Counted from the first letter of the stretch, positions 1 to 6,040 are shown. The stretch: DNA of 6,228 nt from Alphaproteobacteria bacterium (GCA_003246795.1 QKCS01000128.1:1-6228), one strand, 5' to 3'. Translations and numbers: made by a program. The notes: generated from the letters alone by a model not told the origin.

Positions 1-785
1 AGACGCACGCCCACGGACTCGTTGTTCTCGTAGTGCCCGCCCGTGAACAAGAGGTCGGCCGAATCCGACAGCTTGAAGTAGAGGTGCGCGCGAACGTTGA
101 AGTTGTCGGCCGCATCGCCCTCGCAGTCGCCGCATAGCGATGGCGGCGACAGGATATCTTGATACCCTTCACGCTGATTGACGACCCCTGCGACGCGAAG
201 CGCCGCATTGTCGCCGAGCGGCAGATTGACCATCGCCCGTGTCGTCAGCCGGCTGTAATCGCCGAACGTCACGTTGGCGGCCGCGCTGAAGCGGCCGAGT
301 TCGGGCTTGCGCGTGATCACGTTGATTGCACCGCCCGTCGAGTTCCGCCCGTAGAGCGTACCCTGCGGCCCGCGCAGCACCTCGATTCGCTCTACGTCGA
401 AGAACGTTTCGTCGATGCCGACCGTGCGCCCGAGATAAACGCCGTCGGCGTGATACGCGACCCCGGGGTCGCCGCCTCCGGTGACGTTCTCGCTGCCCAC
501 GCCGCGCAACGTGATCGCGTTCTCGCCGCCCGTGACCTGTCCGCCGAATGTCAGCGATGGCACTTGAGTCTGCAACGATTGAAAGCCGTCGACGCCGCGC
601 TCGTCGAGTTGATTGCCCGTCAGCGCTTTCATCGAGATCGGCACTTTCTGAACGTCCTCGAGACGTTTCTGCGCCGTCACCGTCACCCGTTCGATCTGTT
701 CGTCCGCAAGCGCCGCCGCCGTCGGACCGAATACGCCGACCAGCGCCGAGCTGGCCGTCAGCACAATGCGAAGTTTCGCGGACAT
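1..785 (-). CDS. TonB-dependent outer-membrane receptor, N-terminal part (runs off left edge)
   Basis: This is an outer-membrane gated transporter that takes up a scarce ligand using TonB/ExbBD energy. Translating from the ATG at 785 gives 261 codons with no stop to the window edge, so only the signal peptide, plug and first barrel strands are present. Residues 1-27 look like a signal peptide with likely cleavage after ALA (A27/D28). A TonB box (VTVTAQKR, about 34-41) follows. The plug has typical motifs: ITLRGVG (91-97), VERIEVLRGPQGTLYGRN (131-148) and GGAINVITRKP (151-161). A cysteine pair (CGDC, 218-221) lies in what is probably an early extracellular loop. A purine-rich ribosome site, GGGGGGAAG, sits just upstream of the start. 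The gene is divergent from a TetR regulator, which suggests ligand-responsive control. The plug type resembles the large alphaproteobacterial iron-complex/other-substrate receptors; the substrate cannot be named. It appears different in type from the heme receptor remnant at 5219-5740. Confidence 0.93.
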   Translation of the reverse strand, partial: MSAKLRIVLTASSALVGVFGPTAAALADEQIERVTVTAQKRLEDVQKVPISMKALTGNQLDERGVDGFQSLQTQVPSLTFGGQVTGGENAITLRGVGSENVTGGGDPGVAYHADGVYLGRTVGIDETFFDVERIEVLRGPQGTLYGRNSTGGAINVITRKPELGRFSAAANVTFGDYSRLTTRAMVNLPLGDNAALRVAGVVNQREGYQDILSPPSLCGDCEGDAADNFNVRAHLYFKLSDSADLLFTGGHYENNESVGVR

Positions 786-862
786 ATCTTCCCCCCACCG
801 TTCCGCCAATGATGCGCCGGGGCCCCAACTCCGACGCGGCGGCTGTTCTGTTTAGGATTTAA

Positions 863-891
863 TTAATAACACTTGTTCTGTTATCGCTCAA
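863..891 (-). promoter_or_regulatory. Candidate sigma-70-type promoter for the TonB-dependent receptor
   Basis: Read on the minus strand, TTGAGC (886-891) and TATTAA (863-868) are separated by exactly 17 bases, a good match to a housekeeping -35/-10 pair. Transcription would start near 855-857 and leave a leader of about 70 bases before the ATG at 785. The region is much more AT-rich than its surroundings. The 19-base dyad at 866-884 fills the spacer, so a protein bound there would block the promoter. This is inferred from sequence only. Confidence 0.5.
866..884. promoter_or_regulatory. Dyad ATAACA-N7-TGTTAT inside the receptor promoter, possible operator
   Basis: ATAACA (866-871) and TGTTAT (879-884) form a perfect 6-bp inverted repeat with a 7-base spacer, lying between the -35 and -10 of the proposed receptor promoter. 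The right half overlaps TGTTCTGTT (874-882), which also occurs at 844-852, exactly 30 bp away, just downstream of the -10. The size and placement suit a TetR-family operator. The adjacent TetR protein (1041-1700) is the natural candidate to bind, but nothing here proves it. Confidence 0.4.
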
Positions 892-925
892 TCGTCTGCG
901 CAATCGTCGCTTTGCAGCGCGGAAT

Positions 926-946
926 CCCGATCGGGTGCAGTGCACC
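926..946. promoter_or_regulatory. Overlapping palindromes CCCGATCGGG and GGTGCAGTGCACC upstream of the TetR gene
   Basis: CCCGATCGGG (926-935) is a perfect 10-bp palindrome. It overlaps GGTGCAGTGCACC (934-946), a perfect 6-bp dyad around one central base. Immediately to the right, CAAACGACG occurs twice (946-954 and 966-974), 20 bp apart. To the left, CAATCGTC occurs twice (889-896 and 901-908). This cluster lies about 95-115 bases before the TetR start and could be an autoregulatory operator. No convincing -35/-10 for the TetR gene was found. In GC-rich DNA short palindromes also arise by chance. Confidence 0.3.
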
Positions 947-1040
947 AAACGACGGTACGCCTCGGCAAACGACGCCAAAATACAACCAGCTGACGAACCG
1001 GCTAGTCTCAGACGCGAGCCTGCGCTAAACGCTTCGAACT

Positions 1041-1700
1041 ATGCCGCGAATCGTCGACCACGAAGAACGCAGGCGCGCTTTCGCCAAAGCGGCCTTTAGT
1101 GTCATCGCGAAGCGCGGGCTGGCGCGTGTCACAGTGCGTGAGATCGCACGCGAAGCCGGGTTCACGACGGGGGCGCTCGTTTACTATTTCAAGTCCAAGG
1201 ATCAGGTCCTGATCCAGGCGTCGGAGTACAGCGGCCACGTGGTGCGGGCGCGAATGGAGCACCACGAGACGACGCGCACCGGCATCGACGCGTTGAAGCA
1301 TGTCGTCCACCAGGCGCTGCCGATGACGCCGGAAATGCGCGGCACCTGGAATGTCTGGCTAGGATTCTGGGATCGCGCAACGCACAACAAGGACGTCCGC
1401 ACCATCACCGAACTGCGCTACAAGGAATGGCAAGGCCGGATCGCGACGTTGGTCAAGAACGCGCAGGCCGAGGGCGAGATCGCGTCGGACGTCGATCCGG
1501 TCCGCGCGGCGCAGAGCGTCGTTTCGCTGATCGATGGAATCGGTGTGCGCGTGCTTTTGACGGGAGGCGAAATCTCGGCCCGGCGGCAGAAAGAACTCGT
1601 CGACGCATTGATCGACAATCTGCCCCGCTCGGCGCGGCGGACCGGGACGAAGACCGCGCGCACAAAAGCGAACGGCGCCCACCGGCCGGCGCCGCGCTGA
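1041..1700 (+). CDS. TetR/AcrR-family transcriptional regulator, BetI-like
   Basis: This is a 219-residue one-component regulator, probably a cytoplasmic dimer that releases DNA on binding a small ligand. The N-terminal TetR DNA-binding domain covers about 8-60. The helix-turn-helix is about 29-51 (VTVREIAREAGFTTGALVYYF), followed by KSKDQVL, the usual start of helix 4. The C-terminal half resembles the BetI-type ligand domain: it has a W-rich stretch (TWNVWLGFWDRA, about 102-113) and ends near residue 195. A short basic, probably disordered tail (about 197-219) follows. An in-frame TAA at 1026-1028 makes this ATG the first possible start. No clear Shine-Dalgarno precedes it, so translation may be leaderless or weak. 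It is divergent from the TonB-dependent receptor and is the likely regulator of it and of itself. It converges on fliJ with only 18 bases between stops. BetI-like proteins have many ligands, so no choline role is implied. Confidence 0.93.
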   Translation: MPRIVDHEERRRAFAKAAFSVIAKRGLARVTVREIAREAGFTTGALVYYFKSKDQVLIQASEYSGHVVRARMEHHETTRTGIDALKHVVHQALPMTPEMRGTWNVWLGFWDRATHNKDVRTITELRYKEWQGRIATLVKNAQAEGEIASDVDPVRAAQSVVSLIDGIGVRVLLTGGEISARRQKELVDALIDNLPRSARRTGTKTARTKANGAHRPAPR

Positions 1701-1718
1701 TCGATTCGCAGGCAAGGA

Positions 1719-2132
1719 TCAAGCCTTGCGCAGATGACGGCCGAGCGCGATGTCGTCGAGTTCCGCCTGAACCTGACGCGCATACTCCACGCGGTCGCGC
1801 GACTGCTCGTTGTCCGCCGCGATCTCGTGCTTCTTGAGTTCGCGATAGGCGTTCTGCAGTTCGTCGGTGACGGTCGCCGCCTGACGCTCGACTTCGTCCA
1901 CCGTGCGCTGGATGTTTTCCTTCCGCGCCATGACCGAGCGGGCGAACGAAGGATAGGCGAGACGGCCCAGATCGCTATGCGCGGCCCGGCGCTGCTCTTC
2001 CTGCACCATCGTGTCCAGATCGGTCATCTTCTTCACCAGATCCGCGCGCATGTCGTCGAGCGACTTCAGCCGCTTGCGAATCTCGTCCACGCGAAAGCGA
2101 TGGAGCCTGATCAATGCCTCACGTGATTTCAT
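1719..2132 (-). CDS. fliJ: Flagellar export chaperone/stalk protein FliJ
   Basis: This is a 137-residue charged, almost wholly alpha-helical protein of the length expected for FliJ. FliJ forms the central coiled-coil stalk of the flagellar type III export ATPase, joins FliI to the export gate FlhA and helps recycle chaperones. The sequence starts MKSREALIRLHRFRVDEIRKR, the usual FliJ opening with a basic hydrophobic helix. It continues with long heptad-like helices (about 20-60 and 65-125) rich in E, K, R and Q and lacking prolines except in a short hinge (YPSF). The start is supported by a GGGTGA ribosome site just upstream. It lies 21 bases downstream of fliI on the same strand, the usual fliI-fliJ order, and is almost certainly co-transcribed with it. 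FliJ sequences diverge strongly, so context carries part of the call. Confidence 0.92.
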   Translation of the reverse strand: MKSREALIRLHRFRVDEIRKRLKSLDDMRADLVKKMTDLDTMVQEEQRRAAHSDLGRLAYPSFARSVMARKENIQRTVDEVERQAATVTDELQNAYRELKKHEIAADNEQSRDRVEYARQVQAELDDIALGRHLRKA

Positions 2133-2153
2133 GACGTCACCCGTTGTCCCCCG

Positions 2154-3473
2154 TTATGCCTCGCTGTTCAAAATCTCAGCGAGCTGTTCGTACACAGTCT
2201 GAAGTTCCCCACATTCGTCCTTCGCCTGGCGCAAGAACGCTTCGAGTTTCGGAAACAGCTTGATTGCCCGGTCGACTTCCGCGTCCGCGCCCGCGCGATA
2301 GGCGCCGAGCCGGATCATGTCGGCCATATTGTCGTATGCCGCGAGAACGCGCCGCGCCTCGTCGATCACCGTCTGCTCTTCCGGCGCATTGCACTGAGGC
2401 ATCATGCGCGACAACGAACGAAGCACATCGACCGCGGGATACCGTCCGCGCTCGGCGATCCTGCGATCGAGCACGACATGGCCGTCCAGAATGCCGCGCA
2501 CGGCGTCGGCGACCGGTTCGTTGTGGTCGTCGCCGTCGACGAGCACGGTGAAGAGACCGGTGATCGAGCCTGAACCTTGTACGCCGGGCCCCGCCCGTTC
2601 CAAGAGCCGCGGCAGTTCCGCGAACACGGACGGCGTGTAGCCCTTTGTCGCCGGCGGCTCGCCGCTTGCGAGGCCGATTTCGCGCTGCGCCATCGCAAAC
2701 CGTGTCACCGAATCCATGAGGCACAAGACTTGAAGCCCCTGGTCGCGGAAATATTCCGCCGTGGCCATCGTCATGTGCGCGGCTTGACGGCGCATGAGCG
2801 CGCTTTCGTCCGAGGTGGCGACAACGACGACGCTGCGCGCAAGCCCGTCGAGCCCGAGATCGTCTTCCAAGAATTCTTGAACTTCTCGACCGCGCTCGCC
2901 TACAAGGCCGATCACGATCACGTCGGTCGCCGTGTAGCGCGCGATCATCGACAACAGCACCGACTTGCCGACGCCCGAGCCGGCGAAGATGCCGAGCCGC
3001 TGGCCTTGGCAAGCGGTCGCGAACGCGTTGAGCGAACGGACGCCGAGATCGATCTTCTCGCCCACCCGCGCGCGCGCATGCGCCGGCGGCGGCGCACCCC
3101 GCACGCGATAGGACTTGGCGCCGTGGGAAAGCGGGCCCTTGCCGTCGACCGGCCTGCCCAATGCGTCGATCACGCGTCCGAGCCACTGCTGCGACGGATA
3201 AACTTCGGCCGCTTCGGACTCGACATAGGCTTTGCAGCCCATGCGCACGCCTTCGAGTTCGCCGTACGGCATGACGAGTGCGTGACCGGCGCGAAAGCCC
3301 ACAACCTCGGCCGCGATGTCGCTGCCGCGCGGACCCGTGATGGCAAGGCGCGTTCCGATCGCGAGCGCGTCGGCCGTGCCTGCCACTTCTACGAGCAGTC
3401 CCTGCACCCCTGTGACCCGGCCGTAACTCCGGAATCGGGGTGTCTCTGCGACCGCCGACATGAGTGCGCGCAT
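2154..3473 (-). CDS. fliI: Flagellum-specific ATP synthase FliI (type III export ATPase)
   Basis: This is a 439-residue full-length FliI, the hexameric cytoplasmic ATPase at the base of the flagellar export apparatus that unfolds and feeds export substrates. Visible elements: an N-terminal beta-barrel-like domain (about 13-90); the Walker A loop GSGVGKS (165-171); VGERGRE with the catalytic glutamate (about 191-197); Walker B VLCLMDS (249-255, D254); and the family signature around PPATKGYTPSVFAELPRLLERAG (about 273-295). A C-terminal helical domain binds FliJ and the rest of the export machinery. All catalytic motifs are intact. Two starts are possible, ATG at 3473 and ATG at 3461 (Met5). 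The first is preferred because GGAC lies at ribosome-site distance upstream, while the second has no such site. The gene leads an operon with fliJ and is divergent from ctrA. A CtrA-box-like site about 45 bases upstream suggests CtrA control, as known for class II flagellar genes in Caulobacter. Confidence 0.97.
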   Translation of the reverse strand: MRALMSAVAETPRFRSYGRVTGVQGLLVEVAGTADALAIGTRLAITGPRGSDIAAEVVGFRAGHALVMPYGELEGVRMGCKAYVESEAAEVYPSQQWLGRVIDALGRPVDGKGPLSHGAKSYRVRGAPPPAHARARVGEKIDLGVRSLNAFATACQGQRLGIFAGSGVGKSVLLSMIARYTATDVIVIGLVGERGREVQEFLEDDLGLDGLARSVVVVATSDESALMRRQAAHMTMATAEYFRDQGLQVLCLMDSVTRFAMAQREIGLASGEPPATKGYTPSVFAELPRLLERAGPGVQGSGSITGLFTVLVDGDDHNEPVADAVRGILDGHVVLDRRIAERGRYPAVDVLRSLSRMMPQCNAPEEQTVIDEARRVLAAYDNMADMIRLGAYRAGADAEVDRAIKLFPKLEAFLRQAKDECGELQTVYEQLAEILNSEA

Positions 3474-3517
3474 GAGTAAGTCCGTCTAAACCACGGACGA
3501 GTATGGCTTCGCGGCGC

Positions 3518-3532
3518 TTAAGGTTGCCCTAA
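3518..3532. promoter_or_regulatory. CtrA-box-like site TTAA-N7-CTAA near fliI
   Basis: TTAA (3518-3521), seven bases, then CTAA (3529-3532) matches the CtrA consensus TTAA-N7-TTAA with one mismatch. It lies 45-59 bases upstream of the fliI start, where a regulator could act over the -35 region. CtrA activation of flagellar operons is established in Caulobacter; its action at this site is inference. Confidence 0.5.
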
Positions 3533-3606
3533 ACTGGCGGGTGTGCCTGGAAAACGTCAGGGCGCGGACAATTTTACCAACGCAGTTTACGAAGATGCTC
3601 GCGCGA

Positions 3607-3620
3607 TTAAGGTTTGTTAA
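3607..3620. promoter_or_regulatory. CtrA-box-like site TTAA-N6-TTAA upstream of ctrA
   Basis: TTAA (3607-3610) and TTAA (3617-3620) are separated by six bases, one fewer than the usual CtrA consensus spacer. The left half shares TTAAGGTT with the fliI-proximal site at 3518-3525. It sits 80-93 bases upstream of the ctrA start, suitable for autoregulation as known for Caulobacter ctrA. The short spacer lowers confidence. Confidence 0.45.
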
Positions 3621-3633
3621 GCATTACCACTTA

Positions 3634-3638
3634 GATTC
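3634..3638. promoter_or_regulatory. GANTC (GATTC) methylation site in the ctrA promoter region
   Basis: GATTC fits the CcrM adenine methyltransferase target GANTC and is the only such site I found in the 226-base fliI-ctrA gap. In Caulobacter a GANTC in ctrA P1 ties its transcription to hemimethylation and GcrA after the fork passes. This site, 62-66 bases upstream of the ATG, may play the same part. The motif itself is common elsewhere in the window. Confidence 0.45.
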
Positions 3639-3656
3639 GTTGGTGAACAAACCAAC
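3639..3656. repeat. Perfect dyad GTTGGT-N6-ACCAAC in the ctrA upstream region
   Basis: GTTGGT (3639-3644) and ACCAAC (3651-3656) form a perfect 6-bp inverted repeat around GAACAA, directly after the GATTC site and 44 bases before the ctrA start codon. It could be a protein-binding operator near a transcription start or a small leader hairpin. There is no U-tract, so it is not a terminator. Confidence 0.4.
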
Positions 3657-3699
3657 AAGGGCACCGGTTGTAGCCCGGACGCGAGGGGAGAATTGAAGC

Positions 3700-4389
<690 letters not shown>

Positions 4390-4408
4390 TCAGTTAGGAC
4401 CTGAGGGG

Positions 4409-4458
4409 GTCTGGAAGGGCGCTGCCGGCAACGGTGGCGCCCTTTGTGTTTTCAGACC
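4409..4458 (+). terminator. Intrinsic terminator after ctrA
   Basis: The left arm at 4415-4427 and right arm at 4432-4444 form a 13-bp stem. Eight outer pairs are perfect (AAGGGCGC/GCGCCCTT), two are G-U wobbles, and a GCAA (GNRA) tetraloop at 4428-4431 closes it. TGTGTTTT (4445-4452) follows as a U-rich tail. A further outer pair GGTCTG (4409-4414)/CAGACC (4453-4458) could lengthen the structure. It lies 26 bases after the ctrA stop. On the minus strand the hairpin lacks a good U-tract, so efficient termination of the opposing SRPBCC gene is less certain. Confidence 0.88.
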
Positions 4459-4477
4459 GCGCCGCTCAGCATTCGTG

Positions 4478-4908
4478 TCACGTACCGCCGGCCCTCAGAT
4501 TGATTCCGTATTCGAGATAGGCCTTCAGGCAGCACATCATGTGCGTCCAGCCGCCTGCGTTGTCGTAGGACGACTTCAGCCCCTCCGGCGTCGGTCGCCA
4601 CCCCGACTCGCTGATCTGTACCAGCGTCCCGTCCTCGAGCGGCTTGAAGGCCATGTCGACCCGCGTGTCGTACCCGCCCTCGTTCGTCGGCCATTCGAAG
4701 ACGATGCGTTCGTTTTCGTTCACATGCTTCACGACGACGTCGAACGCCTTGTCGACCTCGGCGAACTTCCACTTCACCGTCTTGCCTTCGACCAGCGGCG
4801 CGCTGGCCTCCTGCACGAAATAGCCGGCCAGTTTCTCGGGCCGGAAGACGGCAGCGAACACCTCCGCTACGGGTTTCCGGAAAGCTGCACCTGGAATTTC
4901 GGTTCCAT
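4478..4908 (-). CDS. SRPBCC / AHSA1-type domain protein with apparent N-terminal frameshift
   Basis: This is a START/Bet v1-like (SRPBCC, AHSA1-type) small ligand-pocket protein of roughly 143 residues, commonly encoded beside an ArsR regulator; its ligand is unknown. Family features are clear: RKPVAEVFAAVFRPEKLAGYF near the start, WKFAEVDKAFDV, NERIVFEWP, then a C-terminal helix ending LKAYLEYGINLRAGG. The natural start appears to be ATG at 4906-4908, giving MEPKFQVQL, but this runs into TAG at 4867-4869. The body of the protein is in another frame. Restoring one base at the T-run of the minus-strand CTTTCC (4879-4884) gives MEPKFQVQLFRKPVAEVF, which fits the family exactly. This may be a sequencing slip in a homopolymer or a real mutation. 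The open frame beyond 4908 is antisense to the ArsR gene and should not be taken as a fusion. No promoter space exists upstream. Confidence 0.82.
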
Positions 4909-4909
4909 C

Positions 4910-5215
4910 TTGATCTTCAAGGCGCTGGCGGATTCGCGCCGGCGTCAGATTCTCGATCTGTTGAAAAAGGCGTCCCGCACGACGGGCGACCTGTGCGAGC
5001 GGTTCGAAAAGTCGCTCGACCGCTGCACGGTGATGCAGCATATCGGCGTGCTCGAACGCGCCGGGCTGATCGTCGCCCGGCGGGAAGGTCGCGTCAGATG
5101 GAATTGCCTGAACGCGGCGTCGTTCAAGGACATCTACGATCGCTGGATCTCGCCATATGCAAGCGAAGCCGTCGAACTCCTCGCCCGTCTGAAGCGCGAT
5201 CTCGAAACGACATGA
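4910..5215 (+). CDS. ArsR-family winged-helix regulator, N-terminus apparently cut short
   Basis: This is a small ArsR/SmtB-type DNA-binding protein. From a TTG at 4910 it reads about 101 residues starting IFKALADSRRRQILDLLKK, normally preceded in the family by several more residues and an ATG. The winged helix is visible: TTGDLCERF (helix), then LDRCTVMQHIGVLERAGLI (recognition helix), then VARREGRVRWNCLN (wing), then DIYDRWISPY and a C-terminal helix ending LKRDLETT. The paired-cysteine ELCVCDL metal site is absent, and this subgroup usually accompanies SRPBCC genes rather than metal resistance. No ATG, ribosome site or promoter lies upstream, because the ATG of the divergent SRPBCC gene is only one base away. 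The TTG start is therefore only nominal. The gene converges on the receptor remnant, with three bases between stops. It may be truncated by the same event that removed the divergent promoter. Confidence 0.8.
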   Translation: MIFKALADSRRRQILDLLKKASRTTGDLCERFEKSLDRCTVMQHIGVLERAGLIVARREGRVRWNCLNAASFKDIYDRWISPYASEAVELLARLKRDLETT

Positions 5216-5218
5216 ACG

Positions 5219-5740
5219 TCAATTGCCGAAGAGCACGGTGTACGAGACCGTGAACTTGACGTTCCGGCCCGGCTCGCTCACCCCTTCGAACGTGCGCTCG
5301 TAGTCCTCGTCGGTCACGTTGTCGACGCCGGCGTCGATGCGCAGCCCGTTGAGCGCGCCGTTCAGCGCGTTGTCTTCCGGCTCCCACGTCGCGAACAGGT
5401 CGACGACCGTGTAGCCGTCGCGAACTTCCGTCGACGGATCGTTGGTCACCGGATTGTACGACTTCGAGAAATCGTCCGCGAACTCCGCGCGCACGCCGAC
5501 GCGGCCGTCGATCTCGGGGAGCTTCAGCGTGAACGCGGCGTTGAAGCGGTCCGGCGGCAGAGAGGTCAGATCATAGGGCGCCTTGCGTTCCCTCCCCTCG
5601 ACCGTGCCGTAGCCGAGCTGCAAACGGACGCGATTCGAATCGTATCGCGCCTCGATCTCGCTGCCCTCGAGCTGCGCGTCGACGTTGTTCGCCGTCGCCG
5701 TGCCGGCGTTGCAAGGCGCGTATGGCGGGAAGAAGCACGT
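5219..5740 (-). pseudogene. TonB-dependent heme-type receptor, C-terminal remnant
   Basis: The minus frame ending at TGA 5219-5221 encodes about the last 170 residues of an outer-membrane beta-barrel. The signature is that of HmuR/HutA-type hemoglobin/heme receptors: NVDAQLEGSEIEARYDSNRVRLQLGYG, LPPDRFNAAFTLKLPE, VRDGYTVVDLFATWEP, LRIDAGVDNVTDEDYERTFE and PGRNVKFTVSYTVLF just before the stop. Its last aromatic is two residues from the end, slightly unlike the usual terminal Phe. The frame stays open to about 5740 and contains FPPYAPC-like loop sequence, but it then meets DNA that codes on the other strand for HmuV. No start codon, plug, TonB box or signal peptide is present, so it cannot make a receptor as it stands. 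It is not the other half of the receptor at 1-785: that gene lies on the same strand but downstream of this one and looks like another class. The neighbouring HmuV fragment supports a heme role. Confidence 0.82.
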
Positions 5741-6039
5741 GGCCGGAAACGGTGCTCTCCCGCGCCGCCGCGTTCGCGCGCGACGGCGGCGCGGTTCTTG
5801 CCATCCTGCACGATCTCAATCTAGCGGCGGCCTTCGCCGATACGATCGTCGTCGTCGACAAGGGCAGCATTGCCGCGGCGGGAACGCCCGCGGACGTTCT
5901 CACGCCGGATCTGATCGGCGCAGTCTGGCATGTCGAAGCGAGGGTTGAAGGCGGCAAGACCGGCGAACCGCCGGTCGTGATCTTCAAGCACAACGATCAG
6001 GGACACAGATCCGCCACGATGCTGCGGGCGGCGGAATGA
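5741..6039 (+). pseudogene. hmuV: Heme ABC transporter ATPase HmuV, C-terminal remnant
   Basis: About the last 98 residues of an HmuV-type ATPase, the nucleotide-binding subunit of the inner-membrane heme importer HmuTUV. Family sequence begins near TVLSRAAAFARDGG (from about 5746). It continues with AVLAILHDLNLAAAFADTIVVVDKG, which contains the switch histidine (H-loop), then GTPADVLTPDLIGAVWHV, typical of HmuV, and ends at TGA 6037-6039. Walker A, the ABC signature and Walker B are all missing, so it cannot bind or hydrolyse ATP alone. The open frame reaches back to an ATG at 5722, but those first codons are antisense to the receptor remnant. The normal cluster would place hmuS/T/U before hmuV and a receptor gene nearby. 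Here everything between the receptor's C-terminal part and the ATPase's C-terminal part is gone. It converges with cheR, one base apart. Confidence 0.85.
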
Positions 6040-6040
6040 A

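Noticed and set aside
169..828. Long Arg-rich open frames on both strands over the left 800 bases
   Set aside because: They are shadows of the TonB-dependent receptor, whose real frame has a signal peptide, TonB box and plug motifs.
859..866. TTAATTAA as a CtrA box
   Set aside because: No second TTAA lies at the required 6-7 base spacing; the AT-rich run is better explained by the -10 of the receptor promoter.
1701..1718. A bidirectional terminator between the TetR gene and fliJ
   Set aside because: The 18-base gap contains no hairpin or U-tract.
2577..3479. A 300-codon plus-strand open frame opposite fliI
   Set aside because: It is a GC-rich shadow of fliI, rich in Arg/His/Ala with no recognisable motif, while the fliI frame has every catalytic motif.
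4478..5041. A 187-codon minus-strand open frame that would extend SRPBCC at its N-terminus
   Set aside because: The extra residues are antisense to the ArsR gene; the family-like start MEPKFQVQL lies at 4908 in another frame.
4475..5215. A 246-codon plus-strand open frame that would make a larger ArsR fusion protein
   Set aside because: Everything before about 4910 is antisense to the SRPBCC gene and shows no family features; only the part from IFKALAD onward is ArsR-like.
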